NCBI GenBank assembly: GCA_012841845.1
Contig: DUTZ01000566.1
Span: 1-6,910, forward strand
Reading direction: 5' to 3'
DNA length: 6,910 nt
Source of the DNA: Actinomycetales bacterium
Lineage (GTDB): Bacteria > Actinomycetota > Actinomycetes > Mycobacteriales > Mycobacteriaceae
The notes beneath the pieces were generated by a model that worked only from the letters and a program-made list of their open reading frames with translations, was not told the DNA's origin and ran no database searches. Of the stretch, positions 1 through 5,638 are shown in pieces. Position 1 is the stretch's first letter, and each line of letters opens with the position of its first letter. Both the position numbers and the translations under genes were made by a program.

Positions 1-111
1 CAGGACGCCGTTGCCGGGCAGCCGCCCCAGCAGGCCGAGCAGGCCGGTCGCCCCGACCACCAGGGCGAGCCCCACGAGGAGCACCACGACCACCACGAGC
101 ACTGCGTTCAC
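1..111 (-). CDS. Membrane protein N-terminus, probably SdpI family (partial, cut by left edge)
   Basis: Only the first 37 codons are in the window, reading leftward from a GTG at 111-109. After a two-residue lead, residues 3-28 are an uninterrupted run of Val, Leu, Ala and Gly, which is a clear membrane segment or signal anchor. It is followed by a Gly-Arg-Leu-Pro-Gly-Asn turn at residues 29-34. From memory, actinobacterial SdpI-family proteins have a first helix ending in a similar GR(L)PRN motif, so that family is my best guess; the rest of the protein is needed to confirm it. SdpI itself is a multi-pass protein known for immunity to a toxic peptide in Bacillus, but most actinobacterial relatives are uncharacterised. 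The start is supported by a TANNNT box 7 nt upstream and the lack of a well-placed Shine-Dalgarno. A GTG at codon 4 is an alternative start. The gene is divergent from leuS. Confidence 0.55.
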   Translation of the reverse strand, partial: MNAVLVVVVVLLVGLALVVGATGLLGLLGRLPGNGVL

Positions 112-118
112 GCACCTC

Positions 119-124
119 AGGGTA
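119..124 (-). promoter_or_regulatory. Candidate -10 box (TACCCT) of a leaderless promoter for the left-edge membrane gene
   Basis: On the minus strand, TACCCT is followed by exactly 7 nt (GAGGTGC) and then the GTG start at 111. This fits the TANNNT -10 consensus of actinobacterial SigA-type promoters, and the spacing puts the transcription start on the first base of the start codon, the geometry of a leaderless mRNA. The GAGG in the spacer is only 3 nt from the GTG, too close to be a good ribosome-binding site. I see no convincing -35 hexamer. Confidence 0.45.
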
Positions 125-127
125 CGC

Positions 128-152
128 CCGGCTCCCGGGATCTCCCAGCCGG
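128..152. repeat. Short inverted repeat CCGGCT-N13-AGCCGG
   Basis: A perfect 6-bp inverted repeat (128-133 and 147-152) with a 13-bp centre lies in the divergent gap between the membrane gene and leuS. It begins 3 bp upstream of the TACCCT box and covers where the -35 of that promoter would fall, so it could be an operator. In DNA this GC-rich, a 6-bp GC palindrome can also occur by chance. Confidence 0.3.
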
Positions 153-203
153 CCACCGCCCCGCGACCACGCGGCCGGGGGAGCCCGCCGGGCCGGGAGG
201 CCT

Positions 204-209
204 TAGGCT
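204..209 (+). promoter_or_regulatory. Candidate -10 box (TAGGCT) for leuS
   Basis: TAGGCT matches TANNNT in the only less GC-rich part of the leader. It would start transcription near 216-217 and give a leader of about 39 nt before the leuS GTG. A TTGACG at 209-214 resembles a -35 hexamer, but nothing like a -10 lies 16-18 bp downstream of it, so I prefer TAGGCT. No good -35 is seen for TAGGCT either. Confidence 0.3.
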
Positions 210-211
210 TG

Positions 212-222
212 ACGGGTCCCGT
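212..222. repeat. Palindrome ACGGG-T-CCCGT in the leuS leader
   Basis: A perfect 5-bp inverted repeat with a single central base, too tight for an RNA hairpin but compatible with a DNA-binding dimer. It covers the predicted leuS transcription start, where a bound repressor could act. No known regulator is matched. Confidence 0.25.
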
Positions 223-239
223 GCGAATCCCGCGAGGCC

Positions 240-252
240 AGGAGAGAAGAGG
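240..252 (+). promoter_or_regulatory. Ribosome-binding region of leuS
   Basis: A purine-only stretch from 240 to 252 contains AGGAG (240-244) and a second SD-like AGAGG (248-252), placed 11 and 3 nt before the GTG at 256. The first is rather far and the second rather near, but together they are the only SD-like sequence in the leader and support the GTG start. leuS is the one complete gene preceded by untranslated DNA that has a leader of this kind; both SnoaL-like genes appear leaderless. Confidence 0.6.
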
Positions 253-255
253 ACC

Positions 256-3246
256 GTGAGCACCAGCGACGAGACCGGCACCGCCGCCCCCGCCGAGCAG
301 GCCGGGCCCGCCCACCGCTACGGCGCCGACCTCGCGGGCGCGATCGAGCGCCGCTGGCAGGCCGAATGGGCCGAGCGCGGCACCTTCCACGCCCCCAACC
401 CGGTGGGGGACCTGGCCACGGGCGAGGGCGTGCCGGAGGACAAGCTGTTCGTCCAGGACATGTTCCCGTACCCCTCGGGCGCGGGCCTGCACGTCGGCCA
501 CCCGCTGGGCTACATCGCCACCGACGTCTTCGCGCGCTACCACCGCATGCTCGGCGCCAACGTCCTGCACACCCTGGGCTACGACGCGTTCGGCCTGCCC
601 GCCGAGCAGTACGCGGTCCAGACCGGCCAGCACCCGCGCGTGACCACCGAGGCCAACATCGCCAACATGGAGCGTCAGCTCGGGCGCCTCGGCCTGGGCC
701 ACGACCGCCGCCGCGTCTTCGCCACCACCGACACCGACTACTACCGCTGGACCCAGTGGATCTTCCTGCAGATCCACGACTCCTGGTACGACCCGGAGGC
801 CCCCGCCCGGCTCGTGGAGGGCGCGGCGACGGGCGGGGAGGGTGACGACGACGAGGCCCGCACCGGCCGCGCCCGGCCCATCGCGGAGTTGCGCGACCAG
901 TTCGTCTCCGGGGAGCGGCCCCTGCCGGGCGAGTTCGCGGGCCGGGAGTGGCCCGACCTCACGCCGGGAGAGCAGGAGAAGGTCCTCGATGCGTTCCGGC
1001 TCGTGTACCTCTCGGACTCGCTGGTCAACTGGTGCCCCGGGCTGGGCACGGTGCTCGCCAACGAGGAGGTCACCGCCGAGGGCCGCTCGGAGCGCGGGAA
1101 CTTCCCGGTGTTCCGCAAGAACCTCTCGCAGTGGATGATGCGGATCACCGCGTACGCCGACCGCCTGGTCGACGACCTGGACCGCCTGGACTGGACCGAC
1201 AAGGTCAAGTCGATGCAGCGCAACTGGATCGGCCGCTCGCAGGGCGCGCAGGTCCGGTTCGCGGTGGCCTCGACGGCCATAGAGGTGTTCACCACCCGCC
1301 CCGACACGCTCTTCGGCGCCACCTACATGGTGCTCTCGCCCGAGCACCCGCTGGTCGACGAGCTGGCCGGCCCGTTCTGGCCCGAGTCGGGCCCGGGGGT
1401 GGGGGACGACGGCGAGGTCGACGCCCGCTGGACGGGCGGGTTCTCCTCGCCCGCCGAGGCCGTCTTCGAGTACCGCCGCAGGGCCGCGCTCAAGTCGGAC
1501 CTGGAGCGGCAGGAGAACAAGGACAAGACCGGCGTCTTCACCGGCTCCTACGCCATCAACCCCGTCAACGGCGAGCAGGTGCCGGTGTTCGTGGCCGACT
1601 ACGTGCTCATGGGCTACGGCACCGGCGCGATCATGGCCGTGCCCGCCCACGACTCCCGCGACCACGAGTTCGCCACCGCCTTCGGCCTGCCCATCACGCA
1701 GGTCGTGGCGCCGGCCGACGGCGGCGGGATCGACGTGCAGGCCGAGGCCTACGCCGGCGACGGCGTGGCCGTGAACTCGCGCAACGACGAGGGCCTGGAG
1801 CTGGACGGTCTCGGCGTGGCCGAGGCCAAGGCCGCGACCATCGCCTGGCTCGAGGGCCAGGGCTCCGGCGAGGGGACCGTGCAGTACAAGCTGCGCGACT
1901 GGCTCTTCGCCCGCCAGCGCTACTGGGGCGAGCCGTTCCCGGTGGTCTACGACGCCGACGGCGTCCCGCACGCCCTGCCCGAGTCGATGCTGCCGGTCGA
2001 GCTGCCGGAGGTCGAGGACTACAAGCCCGTCTCCTTCGACCCCGACGACGCCGACTCGGTGCCCTCGCCCCCGCTGGCCAAGGCCACCGACTGGATGACC
2101 GTGGAGCTCGACCTGGGTGACGGCGTGCAGACATACACCCGCGACGCCAACGTCATGCCCAACTGGGCGGGCTCGAGCTGGTACCAGCTGCGCTACATCG
2201 ACCCCACCAACCCGGACGCGCTGTGCGACCTGGAGAACGAGCGCTACTGGACCGGCCCGCGGCCGGACATCCACGGCGCGGGCGACCCGGGCGGCGTGGA
2301 CCTTTACGTCGGTGGAGTCGAGCACGCGGTGCTGCACCTGCTCTACTCGCGGTTCTGGCACAAGGTGCTCTTCGACCTGGGCCACGTGACCAGCGAGGAG
2401 CCCTACCGCCGCCTCTACAACCAGGGATACATCCAGGCCTACGCCTACACCGACGCGCGCGGCGTCTACGTCCCCGCTGCGGATGTAGAGGAGAAGGACG
2501 GCAAGTACTACCTGGACGGCCAGGAGGTGTTCCAGGAGTACGGCAAGATGGGCAAGTCGCTCAAGAACTCCGTCTCGCCGGACGAGATCTGCGACGCCTA
2601 CGGCGCCGACACTCTACGGGTGTACGAGATGTCGATGGGGCCGCTCGACACCTCGCGCCCGTGGGCCACCAAGGACGTCGTGGGCGCCCACCGCTTCCTC
2701 CAGCGCCTGTGGCGCGTGGTGGTGGACGAGGCCACCGGCGAGGTCCGCGTGACCGACGGGGACGCGTCCGACGACGTGCTCAAGGCCCTGCACAAGACCA
2801 TCGCGGGAGTGCGCGACGACCTGGCGAACCTGCGCGACAACACGGCGATCGCCAAGCTCATCGAGTACGTCAACACCCTGACCAAGGCGTACCCGACCGA
2901 GGGGCCGGGCGCGCCGCGCGCGGTCGTCGAGCCGTTGGTCCTCATGGTGGCGCCGGTCGCCCCGCACGTCGCCGAGGAGCTGTGGTCGCGGCTCGGCCAC
3001 ACCGACTCGCTGGCGCACGGGCCGTTCCCGGAGCACGACGAGGCGTACCTCGTCGAGGACTCCGTGGAGTACCCGGTGCAGATCAAGGGCAAGGTCCGCG
3101 CCCGGATCACCGTCCCCGCGGACGCCTCGCCGGCCGACGTCGAGGCGGCCGCGCTGGCCGACGAGAAGGTGCAGGCCAACCTCGGCGGCGCCGCGCCCAA
3201 GAAGGTCATCGTGGTGCCCGGCAAGATGATCAACATCGTGCCGTGA
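256..3246 (+). CDS. leuS: Leucyl-tRNA synthetase
   Basis: This cytoplasmic class Ia synthetase charges tRNA-Leu with leucine using ATP. The 996-residue protein is complete. The HIGH motif is His-Val-Gly-His at residues 79-82, after the typical FPYPSG block. The KMSKS loop appears as KMGKS at 764-768, the variant usual in actinobacterial LeuRS. The CP1 editing domain has the Thr-rich TTRPDT motif at 346-351 and the [15 protein letters not shown] block at 455-469; Asp469 is the conserved editing aspartate, so post-transfer editing of mischarged tRNA should be intact. Residues about 185-250 hold an Asp/Glu-rich insertion (ARPIAEL...) typical of actinobacteria. The C-terminal domain ends in NIVP, as in other bacterial LeuRS. 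It is slightly longer than the roughly 970 residues of mycobacterial homologues because of an extended N-terminus and the acidic linker at about 193-205. The GTG start is supported by the purine-rich region just upstream. Confidence 0.98.
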   Translation: MSTSDETGTAAPAEQAGPAHRYGADLAGAIERRWQAEWAERGTFHAPNPVGDLATGEGVPEDKLFVQDMFPYPSGAGLHVGHPLGYIATDVFARYHRMLGANVLHTLGYDAFGLPAEQYAVQTGQHPRVTTEANIANMERQLGRLGLGHDRRRVFATTDTDYYRWTQWIFLQIHDSWYDPEAPARLVEGAATGGEGDDDEARTGRARPIAELRDQFVSGERPLPGEFAGREWPDLTPGEQEKVLDAFRLVYLSDSLVNWCPGLGTVLANEEVTAEGRSERGNFPVFRKNLSQWMMRITAYADRLVDDLDRLDWTDKVKSMQRNWIGRSQGAQVRFAVASTAIEVFTTRPDTLFGATYMVLSPEHPLVDELAGPFWPESGPGVGDDGEVDARWTGGFSSPAEAVFEYRRRAALKSDLERQENKDKTGVFTGSYAINPVNGEQVPVFVADYVLMGYGTGAIMAVPAHDSRDHEFATAFGLPITQVVAPADGGGIDVQAEAYAGDGVAVNSRNDEGLELDGLGVAEAKAATIAWLEGQGSGEGTVQYKLRDWLFARQRYWGEPFPVVYDADGVPHALPESMLPVELPEVEDYKPVSFDPDDADSVPSPPLAKATDWMTVELDLGDGVQTYTRDANVMPNWAGSSWYQLRYIDPTNPDALCDLENERYWTGPRPDIHGAGDPGGVDLYVGGVEHAVLHLLYSRFWHKVLFDLGHVTSEEPYRRLYNQGYIQAYAYTDARGVYVPAADVEEKDGKYYLDGQEVFQEYGKMGKSLKNSVSPDEICDAYGADTLRVYEMSMGPLDTSRPWATKDVVGAHRFLQRLWRVVVDEATGEVRVTDGDASDDVLKALHKTIAGVRDDLANLRDNTAIAKLIEYVNTLTKAYPTEGPGAPRAVVEPLVLMVAPVAPHVAEELWSRLGHTDSLAHGPFPEHDEAYLVEDSVEYPVQIKGKVRARITVPADASPADVEAAALADEKVQANLGGAAPKKVIVVPGKMINIVP

Positions 3247-3250
3247 GGTC

Positions 3251-3278
3251 CGGCGGCCCGGCGGCCCTGAGGCCCTGA
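3251..3278. repeat. Two overlapping 8-bp tandem duplications in the leuS convergent gap
   Basis: CGGCGGCC occurs twice in a row (3251-3258, 3259-3266) and GGCCCTGA occurs twice in a row (3263-3270, 3271-3278), the two pairs overlapping by 4 bp. GGCC therefore recurs every 8 bp and can form several alternative 4-bp stems with 4-nt loops on either strand. The repeats fill most of the 35-bp gap between the leuS stop and the convergent membrane-protein stop. They may act as a weak terminator or simply be slippage products. No T-tract follows on either strand. Confidence 0.5.
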
Positions 3279-3281
3279 GCG

Positions 3282-3692
3282 CTACTGCACGCCCACCTGC
3301 GTGAACACCGCCGACGACGAGACGAGCAGGTAGCCGGTGGTGATGATCCACATCGCGTACGTGGCGAACAGCCACGGCCGCCACCGGATGTGCTGCGTCC
3401 ACGTGCGGTAGGTGCGCCACGCCGAGAACAGCGAGAGGCCGACGCCCAGCAGGGTCGGCAGCAGCACCACCTCGACGCGGGCGGCGGTAAAGCACAGGGC
3501 GCCGGTGTCGGGGCACTCGGGGCCGGTCACGTCGAGCATCGCGACGATCCCGAAGGACAGCAGCACGATCGCCAGCAGGGAGCCGAAGACGTAGCGGATG
3601 GCCAGCGAACCCTGGCGCTCGTTGCGCTCGAGGCGCTCGAGCGGGTCGTCCTCGTAGGGATCGCCCGTTCCGGACACGTCGTCGGCGGCCAC
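3282..3692 (-). CDS. Small three-helix membrane protein of unknown function
   Basis: I do not recognise this 136-residue protein as a named family. An acidic, charged N-terminus (residues 4-27, DDPLERLERNE) is followed by three membrane segments at about 32-53, 73-92 and 107-128. Between helices 1 and 2 is a short loop with two cysteines, C60 and C67 (CPDTGALC), which could form a disulfide if it faces outward. The loop between helices 2 and 3 is rich in Arg, Trp and Tyr (RTYRTWTQHIRWRPW), so by the positive-inside rule it is probably cytoplasmic, which places the Cys loop outside. The start is a GTG 2 nt after the TAG of the upstream dehydrogenase gene, with GGGCGG a few bases before it, so translation is probably coupled. 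It is the last gene of a three-gene operon. An open frame continues upstream over the dehydrogenase gene, but that region is a shadow frame. Confidence 0.82.
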   Translation of the reverse strand: MAADDVSGTGDPYEDDPLERLERNERQGSLAIRYVFGSLLAIVLLSFGIVAMLDVTGPECPDTGALCFTAARVEVVLLPTLLGVGLSLFSAWRTYRTWTQHIRWRPWLFATYAMWIITTGYLLVSSSAVFTQVGVQ

Positions 3693-3694
3693 GG

Positions 3695-4624
3695 CTATCC
3701 GCCCGCGAACCCGTTGTGGCCGCCGGCCTCGGCCACCTCGTCGATGGTCTCGATGCCGAGCTGGGCGTCGGTGACGGGCGGGAAGAGCGGGCCACCGCCG
3801 AACGAGCCCCGGTGGGAGAGGGGCACCTCGCCGTCGTCGTTGACGATGCCGTGCTCCCTCCCGTACTCCGCCGTGATGACGGTGGTCCCGCTCATCGCCG
3901 CGAGCCCCGGGTCGTGGGTGAGCGCGTCGATGACGCGGCCGACGAAGGTCGGGTCCTCGGCGCGGTCGAGCGGGAAGCCGTTGAAGTCGTCCATGCCCAG
4001 CGACAGGATGAGCTCGGTACGGATGAGCCCGAGCCACAGTGAGAGGGTGGCGACGCCGGTGCCGGCGAGCTCGTGCGCCATGTCCGAGGCCATCTTGTCC
4101 AGGGCGGTCTTGCTCATGCCGTAGAGCACGGTGTGGAACGGCGCGCGCGAGCCGAAGGACGAGATGTTGACCATGAGGCCGGAGCCCTGCGGGACCATGA
4201 TCTTCGCGGCCTCGCAGCACGCCACGTAGTGCGCGCGCAGGCCGATGCCCATGAGCGCGTCCCAGTCGGCGGTGGGGCGCTCCCAGAACCGCCCGTTGAA
4301 GCCCATGAAGCCCTTGGGGTTGGTCCACACGTTGTTGACCAGCAGGTCGAGGCGCCCGGCGTCGGCGGCGATGCGGGTGAACACGGCGGCGATCTGCTCG
4401 TCGCTGCCGTGGTCGCACTCCAGCGCGCGGACCTCGCCGGGGCCGTCCGCCGCGGCGTCGACGGTGCCCTGCAGGCGCTCGACCGAGCGGCCGGTCACGT
4501 AGACGGTCCACCCGGCGGCGGCGAGCGCGGTGGCCACGCCCTTGCCCACGCCGCGGCTGCCCCCCGTCACCAGGGCGACGCGCGGGGCGCCGGGGGTCCG
4601 ACCCGGGGCGTCGGGGCCGGTCAC
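3695..4624 (-). CDS. Short-chain dehydrogenase/reductase, DHRS1-like
   Basis: A 309-residue NAD(P)-dependent oxidoreductase of the SDR superfamily with a Rossmann fold. The cofactor motif is TGGSRGVGKG at residues 20-29; Arg24 and the TGR at 44-46 suggest a preference for NADP(H). Asp71 (ECD) is the usual adenine-ring contact. NNVW at 97-100 replaces the standard NNAG. The catalytic residues are Ser155 (NISS), Tyr168 and Lys172 (YGMSK), with the standard 13-residue Ser-Tyr spacing. The stretch from about 130 to 205 (HY...MVP.G.GL...ISS.GS...YG..K...DK.A.D.AHEL...GV...SLW.G...TEL) closely resembles animal DHRS1 as I remember it, and the extended C-terminus also fits that subgroup. The substrate is unknown. 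One oddity is WLG at 197-199, where DHRS1 and most SDRs have a Pro before the Gly. The GTG start overlaps the upstream gene's stop as GTGA, so the two are translationally coupled. Confidence 0.93.
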   Translation of the reverse strand: MTGPDAPGRTPGAPRVALVTGGSRGVGKGVATALAAAGWTVYVTGRSVERLQGTVDAAADGPGEVRALECDHGSDEQIAAVFTRIAADAGRLDLLVNNVWTNPKGFMGFNGRFWERPTADWDALMGIGLRAHYVACCEAAKIMVPQGSGLMVNISSFGSRAPFHTVLYGMSKTALDKMASDMAHELAGTGVATLSLWLGLIRTELILSLGMDDFNGFPLDRAEDPTFVGRVIDALTHDPGLAAMSGTTVITAEYGREHGIVNDDGEVPLSHRGSFGGGPLFPPVTDAQLGIETIDEVAEAGGHNGFAGG

Positions 4625-5133
4625 GACGCCGCCTCCGCGCCGGCGGTCTCCGGGACCGTGACGGTGGCGCCGTCGAGCGGCCGGGTGATCGACCACCCGG
4701 GCGTGAACAGGCACTCGGCCATCACCCAGCGGCCGTCCTCCACCACGTAGACGTCGGCGTATTCGCCGGTGGAGACGGTCTCGGTGCCGGCCACGCGGTC
4801 CACCTGGCGGAACTGCAGGGTCCACGTGCCGGTGGCGCGGGTCGGCGGCCCGCCCGGGCCCGGGGTCTCGACGGTGATGGCGGGCATGAAGCCGTGGTGC
4901 ATGTCGAGGACGCGGGGGCCGCCGTCGGGCGCGGTCGCCAGCGCGATCTGGCGGAAGATCCCGACCATCGTGTCCGGGTCGGTCCGGCCGAGCGGCCCGA
5001 AGTCCAGGACGCCGCCGGAGGCCACGAAGCACGCGCGGAAGCCGTCCGGGTCCTTGGCGTCGCAGGCCCGCCAGTAGCGGTACTTGAGCTGCTGGATCGC
5101 CAGCCGGGCGCGGTTTTCCTCTTCGAGCTGCAC
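4621..5133 (-). CDS. SnoaL/NTF2-like domain protein, first gene of the SDR operon
   Basis: A 170-residue protein of the SnoaL-like (NTF2 fold, alpha+beta cone) group, whose members act as small dehydratases, isomerases, cyclases or hydrolases, or only bind ligands. The N-terminal helix has the signature L16-K-Y-R-Y-W-R-A-C-D25-A-K-D-P-D-G, with Asp25 at the usual pocket position. His79-His80 (MHHG) begin the central strand, and the C-terminal strands carry Y125-A-D-V-Y and G134-R-W136. The last 20 residues (from about 150) are a low-complexity tail. The substrate cannot be told. I chose the GTG at 5133 because a TANNNT box lies exactly 7 nt upstream; a GTG at 5142 would add three residues but sits inside that box. 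There is no Shine-Dalgarno. Its TGA overlaps the start of the SDR gene. Its 5' end is 24 bp from that of the divergent gene at 5158. Confidence 0.88.
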   Translation of the reverse strand: MQLEEENRARLAIQQLKYRYWRACDAKDPDGFRACFVASGGVLDFGPLGRTDPDTMVGIFRQIALATAPDGGPRVLDMHHGFMPAITVETPGPGGPPTRATGTWTLQFRQVDRVAGTETVSTGEYADVYVVEDGRWVMAECLFTPGWSITRPLDGATVTVPETAGAEAAS

Positions 5134-5140
5134 GACCCCC

Positions 5141-5150
5141 ACGTTAGCCT
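5141..5150. promoter_or_regulatory. Divergent leaderless promoters with -10 boxes sharing one TA step
   Basis: On the plus strand TAGCCT (5145-5150) is followed by 7 nt (CATTCCC) and the ATG at 5158. On the minus strand TAACGT (5146 down to 5141) is followed by 7 nt (GGGGGTC) and the GTG at 5133. Both match the actinobacterial TANNNT -10, and both put transcription start on the first base of the start codon. The TA at 5145-5146 is self-complementary and supplies the -12/-11 pair of both boxes, so only one polymerase could melt this site at a time. No clear -35 is seen on either side: the plus-strand candidate near 5121-5127 (CTTCGAG) lies inside the minus-strand gene, and the minus-strand -35 position falls inside the plus-strand gene. 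Confidence 0.65.
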
Positions 5151-5157
5151 CATTCCC

Positions 5158-5604
5158 ATGACTCGCACACAGGCCGAACTGTCCGACCGCTGGGAACTCC
5201 AGGACCTGGTCACCCATTACGCCACCTGTATCGACGCCCGCGACTTCGACGGCCTCGACTCGGTGTTCACCCCGGACGCCCACCTCAGCTACGAGGCGTC
5301 CGGCGGCCCGGCCGGCGACTACCCGACCATCCGGGCCTGGCTGGCCGAGACGCTGCCGATCTTCGCCTCCACCCAGCACCTCGTGGGCAACCTCGCGGTG
5401 CGCCTGGACCACGCGACCGGGCCGGACGACGCCACCGGCCGCTGCATGTGCTTCAACCCGATGGCGCTCAAGCCGACCAGCGAGAAGGACCAGCAGGTCC
5501 TCTTCTACGGCCTCTGGTACGACCTCGCCTTTGAGCGCACCTCCGCCGGCTGGCGCATCTCCCGCCTGACCCAGGAGCAGGCCTTCCACCACAACGTGCC
5601 GTAG
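5158..5604 (+). CDS. SnoaL-like (NTF2 fold) protein, divergent to the SDR operon
   Basis: A 148-residue single-domain protein of the SnoaL-like group, similar to 'nuclear transport factor 2 family' proteins that I recall as common in mycobacteria and relatives. The N-terminal helix has L14-Q-D-L-V-T-H-Y21 and D26-A-R-D-F-D-G-L, then F37-T-P-D40-A. The middle has Q73-H74-L-V-G-N78, where His74 is a likely pocket residue, and the C-terminal sheet has G118-L-W-Y-D, G131-W-R-I and a closing HHNVP. The helix motif D-A-[KR]-D-x-D-G is shared with the divergent SnoaL-like protein, but the rest differs, so they are distant paralogues. The substrate is unknown; fold relatives include scytalone dehydratase and polyketide cyclases. 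The ATG at 5158 is chosen because the conserved domain begins right after it, a -10 box lies 7 nt upstream, and there is no Shine-Dalgarno. An open frame extends to 4894 but crosses the opposite gene. Confidence 0.9.
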   Translation: MTRTQAELSDRWELQDLVTHYATCIDARDFDGLDSVFTPDAHLSYEASGGPAGDYPTIRAWLAETLPIFASTQHLVGNLAVRLDHATGPDDATGRCMCFNPMALKPTSEKDQQVLFYGLWYDLAFERTSAGWRISRLTQEQAFHHNVP

Positions 5605-5633
5605 GGCGCGGCGGGCGCGCGGCGCGCCGCGCC
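5605..5633. terminator. Bidirectional GC hairpin between convergent genes
   Basis: Immediately after the SnoaL-like stop, GGCGCGGCG (5605-5613) pairs perfectly with CGCCGCGCC (5625-5633), a 9-bp all-GC stem with an 11-nt centre. The centre and right arm can instead form a second hairpin (GGCGCG at 5614-5619 with CGCGCC at 5623-5628). It lies in the 34-bp gap before the stop of the convergent hydrolase and would work for both strands. No T-tract follows, as is common for actinobacterial terminators, so the role is inferred from position and stem strength. Confidence 0.55.
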
Positions 5634-5638
5634 GCGGC

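Noticed and set aside
221..232. tRNA T-loop-like string GTGCGAATCC in the leuS leader
   Set aside because: It lacks paired T-stem arms, an acceptor stem and the rest of a cloverleaf; a T-box leader would also need far more space than is available.
215..255. Possible pairing of GGTCC (215-219) with GGACC (251-255) hiding the leuS ribosome-binding site
   Set aside because: It is only 5 bp, and the predicted transcript start near 217 would remove part of the upstream arm.
11..259. Plus-strand open frame of 82 codons upstream of leuS
   Set aside because: Its product is only Pro/Arg/Thr/Ser low complexity, and it overlaps the leftward membrane gene and the leuS leader. It is a by-product of high GC content.
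2614..3795. Long minus-strand open frame across the leuS 3' end and the membrane-protein gene
   Set aside because: The translation is Arg/Ala/Gly/Pro-rich with no domain, and it covers two well-supported genes in other frames.
4894..5157. N-terminal extension of the rightward SnoaL-like protein
   Set aside because: The extra residues are antisense to the opposite SnoaL-like gene and have shadow-frame composition; the conserved domain begins right after the ATG at 5158.
5134..5592. N-terminal extension of the leftward SnoaL-like protein
   Set aside because: It runs antisense through the rightward gene, has no recognisable domain, and would ignore the 7-nt-spaced -10 box before 5133.
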